Below, one piece after another: positions 23,157 to 33,298 of a DNA stretch of 64,000 nucleotides. Under the pieces are notes generated by a model. That model searched no databases. It was given only the letters and a program-made list of their open reading frames with translations, and was not told the origin of the DNA. The position numbers were made by a program, and so were the translations under genes. Each line of letters opens with the position of its first letter. Position 1 is the first letter of the stretch. The stretch is from Bedellia somnulentella (lineage: Eukaryota > Arthropoda > Insecta > Lepidoptera > Bedelliidae): contig OY755178.1 in NCBI GenBank assembly GCA_963576735.1, positions 12,400,001 through 12,464,000 of the forward strand, in the 5' to 3' direction.

Positions 23157-23764
23157 GATATTCTCATTTTGAACATAGAAACTTAGTACAAAATGGTTTG
23201 GTTCATGATTCTTATGAAAAATTAAAAAGGTTTTTTTTGGAACTCAACCCCTAAGGGGTTGATATAGCAAATGAAAGTTAATATAGAGATTTATGTCATT
23301 TTAGTATCTAGAAACATAAAACTTGGTGCGATTGAATTTATGATATTCATCTATCAATCAATTATCTAAATTCTATAAAAGGGTAGCCATAGCATCAGAG
23401 ATAGTAATTCTTCATCCACTTTTGGAAATAGATTAGGGAAAAGATAGTTAAATAAAGATTTTAGTGATGGCTCACCAACTTCATCGCCCAACAATCACTT
23501 AAAAAGGGTCAATGTCCTTTATATCCTTTACAACGCCCGCGGGAATATAAATGTATATAAAAAATAGAAGTTAAGATAGTGTTTTGGTATTTTGAATGTA
23601 AACCGGATGCAAAAAATGAAGTCCACGCGGACGAAGTCGCGGGCAAAAAGCTAGTAAAATATAAACTCGTATGTATTGTTTTCACTGATGTATGGAACTC
23701 GATTATTGATCGATAACGAAATATTTGTTTTTGATAGAAACTGCTTTGGACACTAGGTGGCGCT

Positions 23765-23845
23765 GTCACCTTGTTCATAAGTATTTGTACCTCTGCCAAT
23801 CCCTTCGACGATAAAACGGCGTGAACGTTTGTGTTATCTTTTGTT
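23765..23845 (+). repeat. 3' fragment of tRNA-derived SINE
   Basis: GTACCTCTGCCAATCCCTTCG followed by CGGCGTGAACGTTTGTGTTA matches the 3' end of the SINE at 39395-39758 in the opposite orientation. It lies between Helitron A and the full-length RTE. Confidence 0.6.
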
Positions 23846-23912
23846 ATAGAAAGAAACTCGCAATTGCCTTTTTTTGCCTAATTCTGTGAATATACCGTAT
23901 ATTTGTAATTTT

Positions 23913-26900
23913 CCGCTGTGTAGTGTCGGCATAGAATAGCACTACCCCATCTCTTCCCGTGGGTGTCGTAGAAGTCGACTAAGGGAAAAGGGCTTTTTCA
24001 TCTTAGCCCCCACACCAATCCAAGGACTGCCGTGCCGAGGGATGCGTGGCCAGGGGTGAGCCTGGTCGTTAGCGTGCCGCCGTCCCGGAGCCTGGTGAAC
24101 TCCGGGTACTAAATAACCTTACCTAGTCAAGCGGGGCTCTGGCTAGGCGGACAGTATATTTCCCTTGCTTTCCGTGGGAACCAAATGTGTTTACAAACAA
24201 TTAAACGCGGTGGCGGCGATGTGGCTCGCCACTCATCACGCCGTGGTTCCTCACGGGGCGAAAAGTGGGCTAAAGAGACCCGCTTTAGTACGATGAATGT
24301 GTGTGGAGGGATGCATGAAAAATTAGATGAAGTATGTTTGATTATGGAAGAAAGAAAACTAGATTTTCTTTGTGTAAATGAAACGAAGCGCAAGGGAAAA
24401 GAGGTTTCACAACTTGGCCCATTTACAGCTATCTGGTCAGGAGTTGCCGAGAGTGACAGAGCTTGCCAAGGCGTGGGACTTCTGATATCTGAAAGGATGG
24501 CTAAGTGCATGAAAGATTATGCGTGTGTGAGTCCAAGGCTCCTATGGATAAAGGTGAAGTTAGGGCTTGTCCGGATGCGCATAATTTGCGTGTATGCTCC
24601 GGACATGTCTAGATCACTATCCGAGAGGGAGGAGTTTTGGAATCTGTTAGACGATGTTGCGAATGGGTGTGATGAAAATGAGAAAATTGTTATGTTAGGA
24701 GATTTTAATGGTTGGGTTGGTGTGTCACGCAACGGTTGTGAAAGAGTTTTAGGAAAGTTTGGTGATAAAAGAGTGAACGAGAATGGTGGGAAAGTGATTG
24801 ATGTATGTTTGGAGAGGAATCTTTGTGTTACGAACACGTTGTTTGAACACAAAGATATCCATATGTATACTAGACAGAGGGGAAGCGAGAGAAGTATGAT
24901 TGATTTTGTGGTAGTGGATGAAAGGCTAAGAGCAAAGGTTGTTGACACCAGAGTCCATAGGGGCATTAACGTTGGCACAGATCACTTTCTCGTTATATCA
25001 CGATTTAGGGGTCTGTGCACGCGTTGGCGTCACAGGCCTAAAGTGTCAACAACGGATTTTGCGAGAATAAAAGTGGAGAAATTGGAAGAGGATGAAAATA
25101 TTAGAGATGAATATATGAAGAAATTGGACGACAGGCTAAGTTGCGTGGAGATGAAGGATGAATTGGAAATAGAAGAAGTATGGGATGTGCTCAAATCGTC
25201 AATGGTTGAATGTGCGACGGAAGTATGTGGATTGAGTAAAAGAACAAATAGACCACCAACAAGTTGGTGGGATAAAGATGTGAAAGAGGCAGTTGGAGAT
25301 AAGAAGAAAGCTTGGTTAGATTTACTAGCGATTAAAGCTAGTAAACGAATGGATGCGAGAGTAACAGATGATGTAGTGAAGAATAGTGAAGATGAATATA
25401 AGAGAGTTAAGAATGAGGTTAAGAAGAAAATAGAAAAGAAAAAGCGTGATCTGATAGAATGGTGTGAGAGGAAACTCTCCGATAATTTCCGGAATAACCA
25501 AAAGTTGTTCTGGAAATATATCCGGAAAGAAAAGGGAGTTTCCCAAAACACGAGAGTGAATGTTGTGAGAGATGAACAGGGTGAATTGGCGACGGATGAA
25601 AGTAGCATAAGACGAGTATGGAAGAACTATTTTGAGGGACTCTTTGAAAAAGAGGATACATCCATTTCTTCGCCAATCGGCAGTAATGTTGATTGGAACG
25701 ACGTTATGGGTGACTTTAGTGACAGTGAGATCAGTATGGAAGAAATAATGAAAGCAATGAAAAGTATGAAACTAGGGAAAGCGGCAGGGTATGACAGGAT
25801 AAACACTGAAATGCTGAGGGCTGGTAAAGGGGTGGTGGCTTCCTGGTTGTACTTCCTTTTCCAAAAATGATGGTCGAGTGGCAAAGTGCCACAAGACTGG
25901 TGCAAAGCGGTAATTGTGCCTTTATATAAAGGAAAGGGGTCACACCAGGAGGCTAGAAACTACCGTGGAATTAGCCTACTCAGCATTGTCGGTAAATTGT
26001 ATGCAAAGGTTTTGATTGAAAGAGTGATGAATGAAACGGAAGATAAAATTTGGGATGTGCAAGCAGGATTTAGAAAGGGAATGGGATGTATGGACCAAAT
26101 CTTCTCTTTAAGGAGCATCACCGAAAAGTTCTTAGCTAAGAACCGAAAGGTGTATTGCTCCTTCATTGATTTAGAGAAGGCGTATGATAGGGTGGTAAGA
26201 AAGTGTTTATGGGAGGTGTTATCCAAGTTCGGTTTGGGGAGTCGACTTATACGTGCACTGGTATCACTCTATGAGGATTCCAGTGCATGTGTGAGAGTAA
26301 ACGGGGAAAATACTGACTGGTTCGGGATCTCTCGGGGTGTCCGACAGGGTTGTGTAGCTTCCCCGTGGCTCTTCAATTTGTTCATGGATGACTGTTTAAC
26401 AGAGTTGCGTGAAAGTGATTATGGATTGAGAATGGGTGGATTCATCATTAAATGCCTCTTATATGCCGACGATCAAGTGCTACTTGCATCATCGGTGGAA
26501 GAGCTGCAAGAGATGATGAATATTGCATGTGCGTCTTTTGAGAAAAAGGGAATGAGGGTGAATGTGGATAAAACAAAAACTATGGTTTTTGAGAGAGAGG
26601 TGAATATGACCGAATGCGTGATTGAGATTAATGGTAAGAAAGTGGAACAAGTGAAAGAGTTTGTATATTTGGGAAGTTTGTTTACTAGGGATGGAAAGTG
26701 TGATGAAGATATCGAGAGAAGAGTGAAAAAGGGTAATGCGGTAAATGGAGCACTGAATAGTCTAATGTCTAGTCAGTCGGTGTCTGCAAAGGCCCGAATG
26801 GCTGTGCATGATGCTGTCCTCGTTCCTACGCTTATGTAGGGCAGTGAATGTTGGGTGTGGCAGAAGAAGCATGAAAGTAGAGTGAATGCAGTAGAAATGA

Positions 26901-27314
26901 GATCCCTCAGAAAAGTGTGTAATGTAAGGTTATGTGATCGTGTGAGGAATGATGTGATTCGTGAAAGGTGTGGTGTAAAAGATGATATTGTAAGAAAGAT
27001 AGAAAAAGGAATGTTGAGATGGTTTGGGCACATAGAGAGGATGGATGACAGTAAATTGGTGAAAAAGATATATAGAGCCAATGTGGAAGGTAATGTTAGT
27101 AGAGGACGACCTCGGAGGACACATTTGGATCAAATAGAACATGTGCTCAAAAAGGCAGGTGTCCGCAGTATGAAGAATAAAAGAGCATGTATGAAAAGAT
27201 TGATGGATGTAAACGAAGCCAGAGAGGTTTGCCAGGATCGTACAAAGTGGCGATCGATAGTCTCTGCCTACCCCAATGGGAACTAACGGCGTGAGAATAT
27301 GTATGTATGTATGT
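23913..27314 (+). mobile_element. Full-length RTE-type LINE with 13-bp target-site duplication
   Basis: The element is flanked by direct repeats TATTTGTAATTTT at 23900-23912 and 27314-27326 (one base shared with the tail). It has a 5' UTR starting CCGCTGTGTAGTGTCGGC, one open frame with endonuclease and reverse transcriptase, and a short 3' UTR ending in a GTAT tandem tail. Lack of a poly(A) tail, a single ORF and a short microsatellite tail fit the RTE group. Length is 3.4 kb. Target duplication and near-intact coding point to a recent insertion. It lies between Helitron A and the PUM3 gene. Confidence 0.93.
24185..27286 (+). pseudogene. RTE endonuclease-reverse transcriptase ORF with two nonsense codons
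   Basis: About 1034 codons stay in one frame from the ATG at 24185 to the stop ending at 27286, interrupted only by TGA at 25868-25870 and TAG at 26837-26839. A second copy at 56879 has TGC where this one has TGA, showing the first stop is a point change. Endonuclease boxes: DFLCVNETK (about residue 58), GDFNGWVG (about 178), GTDHFLV (about 261). RT boxes: LYKGKGSHQEARNYRGISLL, FRKGMGCMDQI, FIDLEKAYDRV, GVRQGCVASPWLFNLF and catalytic YADDQVLLA. The C-terminal region has a WFGHIERM box typical of this group. The antisense strand also has long open frames, which are shadows. Confidence 0.92.
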
Positions 27315-27326
27315 ATTTGTAATTTT

Positions 27327-27630
27327 GACTTGATGTTGGTAAAATTGGTTCGGTTTGACGTTGTGACAAAGGTAAATAATCAAATGGGAGTTCGTTCGTT
27401 TGTCAATGTTGTGATTTGAGGTTAGCGTAAAGCATTTGATTTTCAAGTTTAATTGTAATTATTGATATATATCACACAATATTTAAAAAAAAACCCAACT
27501 TTTTATTTCCATTGTCCAGGTAATGTAGAGTTTTTTTTCATATTTTGTAATACTGCTTAAAAATGGTGTTTATAAATTGAGGTTAGGATCGGTAAAATAT
27601 AAATACTTACAAAAATGTTCGCTTTCAGTT
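27327..27630. other. PUM3 5' flank
   Basis: Short intergenic stretch between the RTE and the PUM3 ATG. A CTTTCAG immediately before the ATG could be a splice acceptor, implying a 5' UTR intron, but no upstream exon can be fixed. Confidence 0.4.
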
Positions 27631-30600
27631 ATGCAGAAAGGTAAAAGGAAAAGCAACGAAACCCTTAAAACTCCTTCAAAGGAGAAAAAAGCAGGTGTTG
27701 TTAGCAATATCAGCGAAGATGGATCATCTACTCCCAAGAAAAAGAAGGTTCAGTTTTCAGATAATAGTAATAAACCCGATAAAAACAAAAAACCCCAGGA
27801 TTTGAAAGCAAATAAAAAGCCTAATAAAGATGGTAAAAAGTTTGATAAATTTGGTAAAAAGGACAAATCTTTTGCCAATAAAGGGGGAAAGTTTACAAAA
27901 GAACAAAATAATGGTGAGAAACCGAAATGGTCAGAGATGAAGAAGGAAAAGAAGCAACTACGCATAGTTCGAAGAAAGGCAAAAAGCACTGCTGAAGTGT
28001 TTGAATTAGCTCATAAAGCTAAGCTGTTATCAGCACAGATACAGAGGTATAACTTATATTTTATTTTCCTTTATTGTTTTTGAATCTAACTACTATTGGA
28101 TCACTGCCCATTACTATTCAGTAACCAAAACAAAATATGGGCATTAATACATAAATATAATTATAAGAAGGCTTTTATATTGCAAAGTAAAATAAAATAA
28201 CCATATATTTCAAAACAAAAAGGATAAATCCTTGTTTTTTTAATGTCAAATTGTTGTTAGAAGACCCCGTAAGAAACTCATTAGCAAACATCATTTTTTT
28301 ACACACATATACTCACGGCCATAAATCTCAAATAGGGGTAGCCAGAGCTTCAGAGTAAGAAACTCCTCAGCCGCATTTGGTAGTTGATAGGGGACAAGAT
28401 GGTAGATATTAAGTATCCATGGTGATGGGTATCCAACGGCATTGCCCAAAAACCACTTATAAAAAGGCCCATACACTTAGTTGCCTCTTATGACACTCAT
28501 TAGTAAAAAGGGGTAGTGACATTCTAAGCTAGCACTACATGGCAAAGCCGGCACTACAAGGCACTTTTACATCTTTGCATTTGCTGTTAGCCCAAAAACA
28601 TCCTGCACAGAGCCCTGATGACACCAACCCATTTTATCATTTATATAATCATAATAGAGTTTCAAACTAAGATTTCTTTTAACTTCTGCTTTGTATTTGG
28701 TTTCTGGTAAATTTAAAATGTCCTCAGGTATTTCATTATACAATTTTACATATACCCCATGAAATATGTATTTACCAAAACCACTCCAATATTTAGTGTG
28801 GTGAAAAATAGCCTATGTTGCTTCTGAAAGTTTTAGCTTTCCATTTGAAATCACTTAAATTGTTGTAGAGCCTTTTCATTACCAACACACAAACATATAA
28901 ACAAATTTTCCCTCCTTTAAATATTATAAAAAGACCTTTCCTGGTTCTAAGCTATGTCTCCACCAATTTTCAGCCAAATTGGTTCATTCCATCTTGAGTT
29001 ATAAATGGTGTAACTAACACCACTGTATTTTGTAGATATGTATAGTCGTATATTATATTTGCATTTTTTTATTTAATTTTGTTTCTTTTCTACCACTTAT
29101 TCATTTTTATATATTTGAAGGAAAGTGGTGAAATCATCATTCCGTGAAAATGCCTGTAAGGAACTTCATGATCTATTGAAAGGCCAGTATAAAAACATTG
29201 CTCTGACACATGACTTGAGTAGAGTCATCCAAGTTCTACTTAAATATGGACCTGAAGATATAAAGAAGACTATCACAGAGGAATTGCTTGACATTATGGT
29301 CCCTATGGTTCAGTCAAAATATGCACATCATTCAGTAAAAAGAATACTTAAATATGGAACTGATTTTATAAGACATGAAGTCATAAAGAAATTCTTTGGA
29401 CATATAGTGTCTTTAGCATCACACAATATCAGTGCTCCAGTGCTGGACTATGCCTATGGAGAGTTTGCTACTCCGAAAGAAAAAATACACATGCAGCAAG
29501 AGTTTTATGGAGAGATTTATAAGAATGTAAGTTACAATAGGCTATTTGACTGTAATAAAAATATACATTTCTTTTATTTCATTAGTCTTAATGTTTCTTT
29601 TTTGGAGCAATATGTAATAATGCGAGATAAAAATATTGCATTATTTCACTAAAATCCCTCTTCTAAAATAAGCATTTTTGATACAAATGTCACGTGACTA
29701 AAAACGACCGTGATTGGCTTTTTCTTTAAATGCAGTAAAAATATTCTGTGATATGTTTAGATACTCCTGTCGCATGGTACCCTATATATTTTTTTATTTT
29801 AGAGCTCAGTGTAAATACTTAAAAAAAACAGGATACTTAATGGAGTGTTTTGTTTTAATGGATTTTCCAGTATTTTAGGGTTTAAATAAATGATACAAAA
29901 GAGACAGATTCTTGTGTAAATAAAATTATATTTTATTATAATAACTAATTGCAGTCAAAAGATGATTCAGTGAAGACATTGCGGGATACTTACAAGAACA
30001 GCCCAGAAATGAAAGGAGCAATATTGTCATCATGCAAAGCAAATGTTCAAAGAATCCTGGATAAAAACTTACATGACAGCGAGTAAGTTAAATCTTAAGT
30101 TAACATTGACAATATTTGTTAGGTTTGACTAAAGATTGTAGTTATTTCATGTTTGTAAACTCTAGTTTATATGAAGGATGATAAAAAAAGAGTATGTCAT
30201 TGAAGAAATATTAGAAAATTGAAAAATAACATTTCATATAGAACACTTGACCTCACACATATTTTACTCAACAGACTCCTCCACTCAGTATTGTACGACT
30301 ACATCCGAGAGTGCACAGCTGAAGAGAAAGTAGAGTTGGTGTCCACTCTGAGTCCACTTATAGTACCACTCAGCAATTCTTTGCCTGGAGTTAATGCCGC
30401 CAGCATGTGTGTCTGGCAAGGAACTAACAAAGATAAGAAAGTAAGTATTTTTTTTGCGTTAAGAGAGCAGTAAATTTACACAATTTTTCTTTTCACTTTT
30501 TTGAGTTTTTTTTTTTTTTGTACTAGTAATATTAATTCCTTCTATAAAAACTTCAAACGTTAGGAAAATATTAAATTTTGAATAGAATAGAAGAGTCATT

Positions 30601-33259
30601 TATCATTACTCTCGAATGCGTGTCAAATGTAAAATATAATAAAAAACTCGTTGCTTAATACTCTCTGATAGAAAATAAATACATCTACAATTAATTACAA
30701 TTTTCCCTAACACTCTCAATAATTGTTTAAGAGTTTTTTATTCTAATACCACAAAACCCCAGTCCACACATATTACCCCGTCCTTTTCCAGACTATATTG
30801 AAAGTAGTAAAAGAACATGTGGTGTCATTGAGCAAGCACAAAACTGGTTATCGGCTACTTCTTGCGATATTCGACTCTGTGGACGACACGGTGCTGGTGA
30901 AGAAAACTATTGTGGCAGCACTCGCCGCGAGCCTGCAAGATATCGCCAAGGATCATTGGGGACGAATGGTGGGTATTAACTTCTCTGGTAGATAAATATT
31001 TTGGCTGATTTAAGCTGCTATTTATATCATAAGTTGTAAAATATATTGTTATTTTTGTGGTGATGATTGAAGAATGTTTCTATTCTATTTATACTTATAG
31101 ATACATATATTCACGGCAATTAATCTCTAGAAGGGGTAACCAGAGCTTCAGATTAGACATTCTTCAGTTACTTTTGGAAGTTGGGTAGGATAAGATTTTA
31201 TAATAAAGGCTGTTAGTTCCCCGAAAATTACTTTAAAATCACCTAGTCGCGTCCTACGAACACCCAAGAGAAGAAATGGGGTATAATCAGGTGTTTTAGT
31301 GGAATAAATCACGTAATTTATACAGAAAAACAAGTAATTCAAATGCTAAAACCAGATTTCTTCTACCGTTACCTATTTTCTTACTTAAATTACAGACTCT
31401 TCACTGGCTAGTGAAACCGCGAGACCCGGCCGCGTTCCACCCCAGTCTAATAAAGTTCCTCCAGGAAGGTATATCAAGTGGGACCTCCAAGAAAGATGCA
31501 GAAACCCGCGTGTCAGAACTCAGAGAGGCCATATTGCCTCCGCTACTAAAACATATACAGAGTGAGCCAGAGTTCTGGTTGAGTGATCCTACTGTCGCGC
31601 TACTTACTACTGCGATATTGTCTATAGGTAAGTGAGAGTGTTGGGTACTTAACAAGGTTATTAGGTTTGCATGTCTAAGTCGTAAGGTTCAATAACTATG
31701 CTATTTTAGATGAACTTATGCTATTTTATTTTAGAGAACTATGCTGTGTAGTGTCGGCTTAGAATAGCACTACCCCATTTCTTCCGGTGGGTGTACGTAA
31801 GAGGCCACTAACGGTATTGGGGCTTTTAAGGGATTTTTGGGCGATGAGGTTTGAGACCCATCACCAACAACCTTTATTTTACCATCTTTTCCCCACTTAA
31901 CTTTCCAAAAGTGGCTGAGGAATTTCTAATTCCTCAGCTCTGGCTACCCCATCTAGGGATTTATGGCCATGAGTATATGTATGTTTGTGTGTATATTATT
32001 TAACCAATATTTACATTATATTGATGGGTATGTAAAGAAAATGGTACATAGGTACTAATATTTCTGAACGTCACGTCTAATTTTTGTCTCCTGGTGTTCA
32101 GAGTTCCCAAGTGTTACTTTGTCAGTGCATTCACGTGATAGGGAGAGGCCTAATTCCGTTTTGTACGAATACTCTCACATGCTTTAAGTACTACTCAACC
32201 GTGTTAGCTCCTTACCGTTGCCGACCTTGATAATTTAATAGCGGGTCTAATCAGGATTTGAAACGTCTCCCTCTTTCGCACCCCTGGATTAGAAGCGGTG
32301 GTCTTACGATTGAGCTGTCAGGGGCAACATGTAGTTGATATATTTAATACTTTCTTTGGTTACAGAATCTACAAAAGAGATACAAGAAGCCCTATCTAAA
32401 GTAATCTGCAGCGAAGACTGGAAAGTGGCCAAAGACGGAAAACAAGTGTTGGCAATCGAGGACGCGGGCATGCATTTATGCTTGAAGAAGTTGGCAGCTT
32501 TAGACAAGGACAGGGCTGATTGCAGTTTAGGAGAATCGATTGCGACACATTTGACTGATGATACGGTAAGGAAACATACAAACGAAAGCATTTGTTTATG
32601 ATGAGGAAACTACTTTTAAATTTATTAGCTACTCGTCGTTCAATCCATTCAATAATCTTAATAAATAAACGACGCATTATACTTTTGAAGAAATTTATCG
32701 GTATAGGCCTGTTTCAGGATTTGAATTAGTCAGTGCTCTTGACAAAGGCAGAAAAAAAGGCCATTCATTATTGTGGGCGTAAATGTTTAAACAATGTTGG
32801 ATTAATCACCTTATTTTTCTCAGCTCTATGCCTACTAGCTTATGTAAATAATAGTATATGCAGGAGAATTAAATTTTACTTGAGGATGGATTTTTGGATT
32901 AGCATTTCCCATTACCCCGCTGTTCGGGATGGTTAATCTACCGTAAGGGAAATTTTTGCAGTACGCAAATCCTTTCGTTTTGGGTTTTGTTAAAAAAAAT
33001 ATTGCTGCATGGCATCAAATTTATGATTTCTTTTGAGGACACTTTCAGTATCGCTTTTTTCACAATTTAAATCCTTTTTTTCTTTTTCCAGCTGAAAGTT
33101 TGGCTGCCAACAAACCGGGGATGTTTCTTCTTGTTAAAACTGATTGAGAGCAACGAAGAGACTGTAGCAAAGAACTTAGTCAAAAAATTGAAGTCATCAA
33201 GTAATATTTTGAAAAAGCAATCCTCACAAGGGGCTAAGTTGTTATTGCAGAAGTGTTAA
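27631..33259 (+). CDS. PUM3: Pumilio homolog 3 / penguin (nucleolar Puf-A protein)
   Basis: Eight exons in agreeing phase: 27631-28046, 29121-29526, 29955-30082, 30275-30440, 30792-30968, 31396-31627, 32366-32565, 33092-33259; 630 aa, close to human PUM3. Residues 1-95 are Lys-rich low complexity, likely nucleolar targeting. Then comes the conserved KPKWSEMKKEKKQLR (97-111), followed by Puf-like helical repeats in exon 2 (HDLSRVIQVLLKYG, KYAHHSVKRILKYG, HNISAPVLDYAYG). A CPL-type C-terminal region follows (HKTGYRLLLAIFDSVDDT, HWLVKPRDPAAFHP). By family knowledge it is an RNA/DNA-binding nucleolar protein in 60S ribosome biogenesis. The ATG at 27631 is the first in frame. The AATAAA overlaps the stop, and a Helitron starts 34 bases behind it. 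Introns carry short RTE-derived elements, half a MITE only 9 bases behind the exon 2 donor, and a SINE. Confidence 0.95.
28303..28563 (-). mobile_element. Short RTE-derived element, copy 3
   Basis: Reverse-oriented diverged copy in PUM3 intron 1: ACACATATACTCACGGCC start, GGGGTAGCCAGAGCTTC, and two tandem versions of the TAAGCTAGCACTACATGGC / GCCGGCACTACAAGGC end at 28535-28563. More diverged than copies 1 and 2. Confidence 0.7.
29536..29722. mobile_element. AATAGGCTATTTGACT MITE, truncated inverted copy
   Basis: Starts AATAGGCTATTTGACTG and follows the reverse complement of the right half of the copies at 12634-13080 and 37154-37594 up to ACGACCGTGATTGGC, where it stops. It begins 9 bases after the PUM3 exon 2 donor (exon ends 29526), so the intron starts almost directly with MITE sequence. 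Confidence 0.85.
31097..31300 (-). repeat. Short RTE-derived element, decayed copy 4
   Basis: ATACATATATTCACGGCAATTAATC... then CTAGAAGGGGTAACCAGAGC mark a diverged reverse copy in PUM3 intron 5. Its 5' part is eroded. Confidence 0.6.
31744..31988 (+). mobile_element. Short RTE-derived element, copy 5 (plus orientation)
   Basis: The only plus-strand full copy: CTGTGTAGTGTCGGCTTAGA at its start, CCCACTTAACTTTCCAAAAG inside, ATGAGTATATGTATG at its end. It lies in PUM3 intron 6 and best shows that the family's two ends equal the RTE's two ends. Confidence 0.85.
32030..32335 (-). repeat. Degraded tRNA-derived SINE in PUM3 intron 6
   Basis: Blocks TACTAATATTTCTGAACGTCACG, CCTGGTGTTCAGAGTTCCC, GTGATAGGGAGAGGCC and CGAATACTCTCACATG come in the same order as in the SINE at 39395-39758, ending in a degraded antisense tRNA head at about 32250-32330. 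It ends some 35 bases before exon 7. Confidence 0.65.
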
Positions 33260-33264
33260 ATAAA
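33259..33264 (+). terminator. PUM3 polyadenylation signal
   Basis: AATAAA overlapping the last base of the stop codon. The duplicated terminal exon at about 40470 keeps the same TAAATAAA arrangement, which supports it being ancestral. The Helitron insertion point at 33298/33299 is at about the distance where cleavage would occur. Confidence 0.6.
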
Positions 33265-33298
33265 AACCTTTATATTTCTTTCAGTTTTTTATTATTCA

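Larger units (their letters stand above)
20646..23654 (+). mobile_element. Helitron, copy A (nonautonomous, with two nested insertions)
   Basis: Begins TCCATACTAATATTATAAAT after a host A and ends GCGGGCAAAAAGCTAG followed by a host T: the TC...CTAG structure with A/T target expected of Helitrons. A CG-rich potential hairpin (CGCGGACGAAGTCGCG) lies just inside the 3' end. It aligns block by block with the second Helitron (33299-35691, opposite strand). It contains a tRNA-like block (A-box-like TGGCGTAGCGG at 22365, B-box-like GGGTTCGTATC at 22429) shared by both copies, and a region near 23395-23530 resembling the short RTE-derived element. Nested inside are a 5'-truncated LINE (20945-21903) and a MITE (22683-23156). 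The helicase gene is missing. Confidence 0.9.

Noticed and set aside
25030..25608. Minus-strand 192-aa Ser/Phe-rich open frame
   Set aside because: It is the antisense shadow of the RTE coding frame; its Ser/Phe/Leu bias mirrors the Lys/Glu-rich sense protein.
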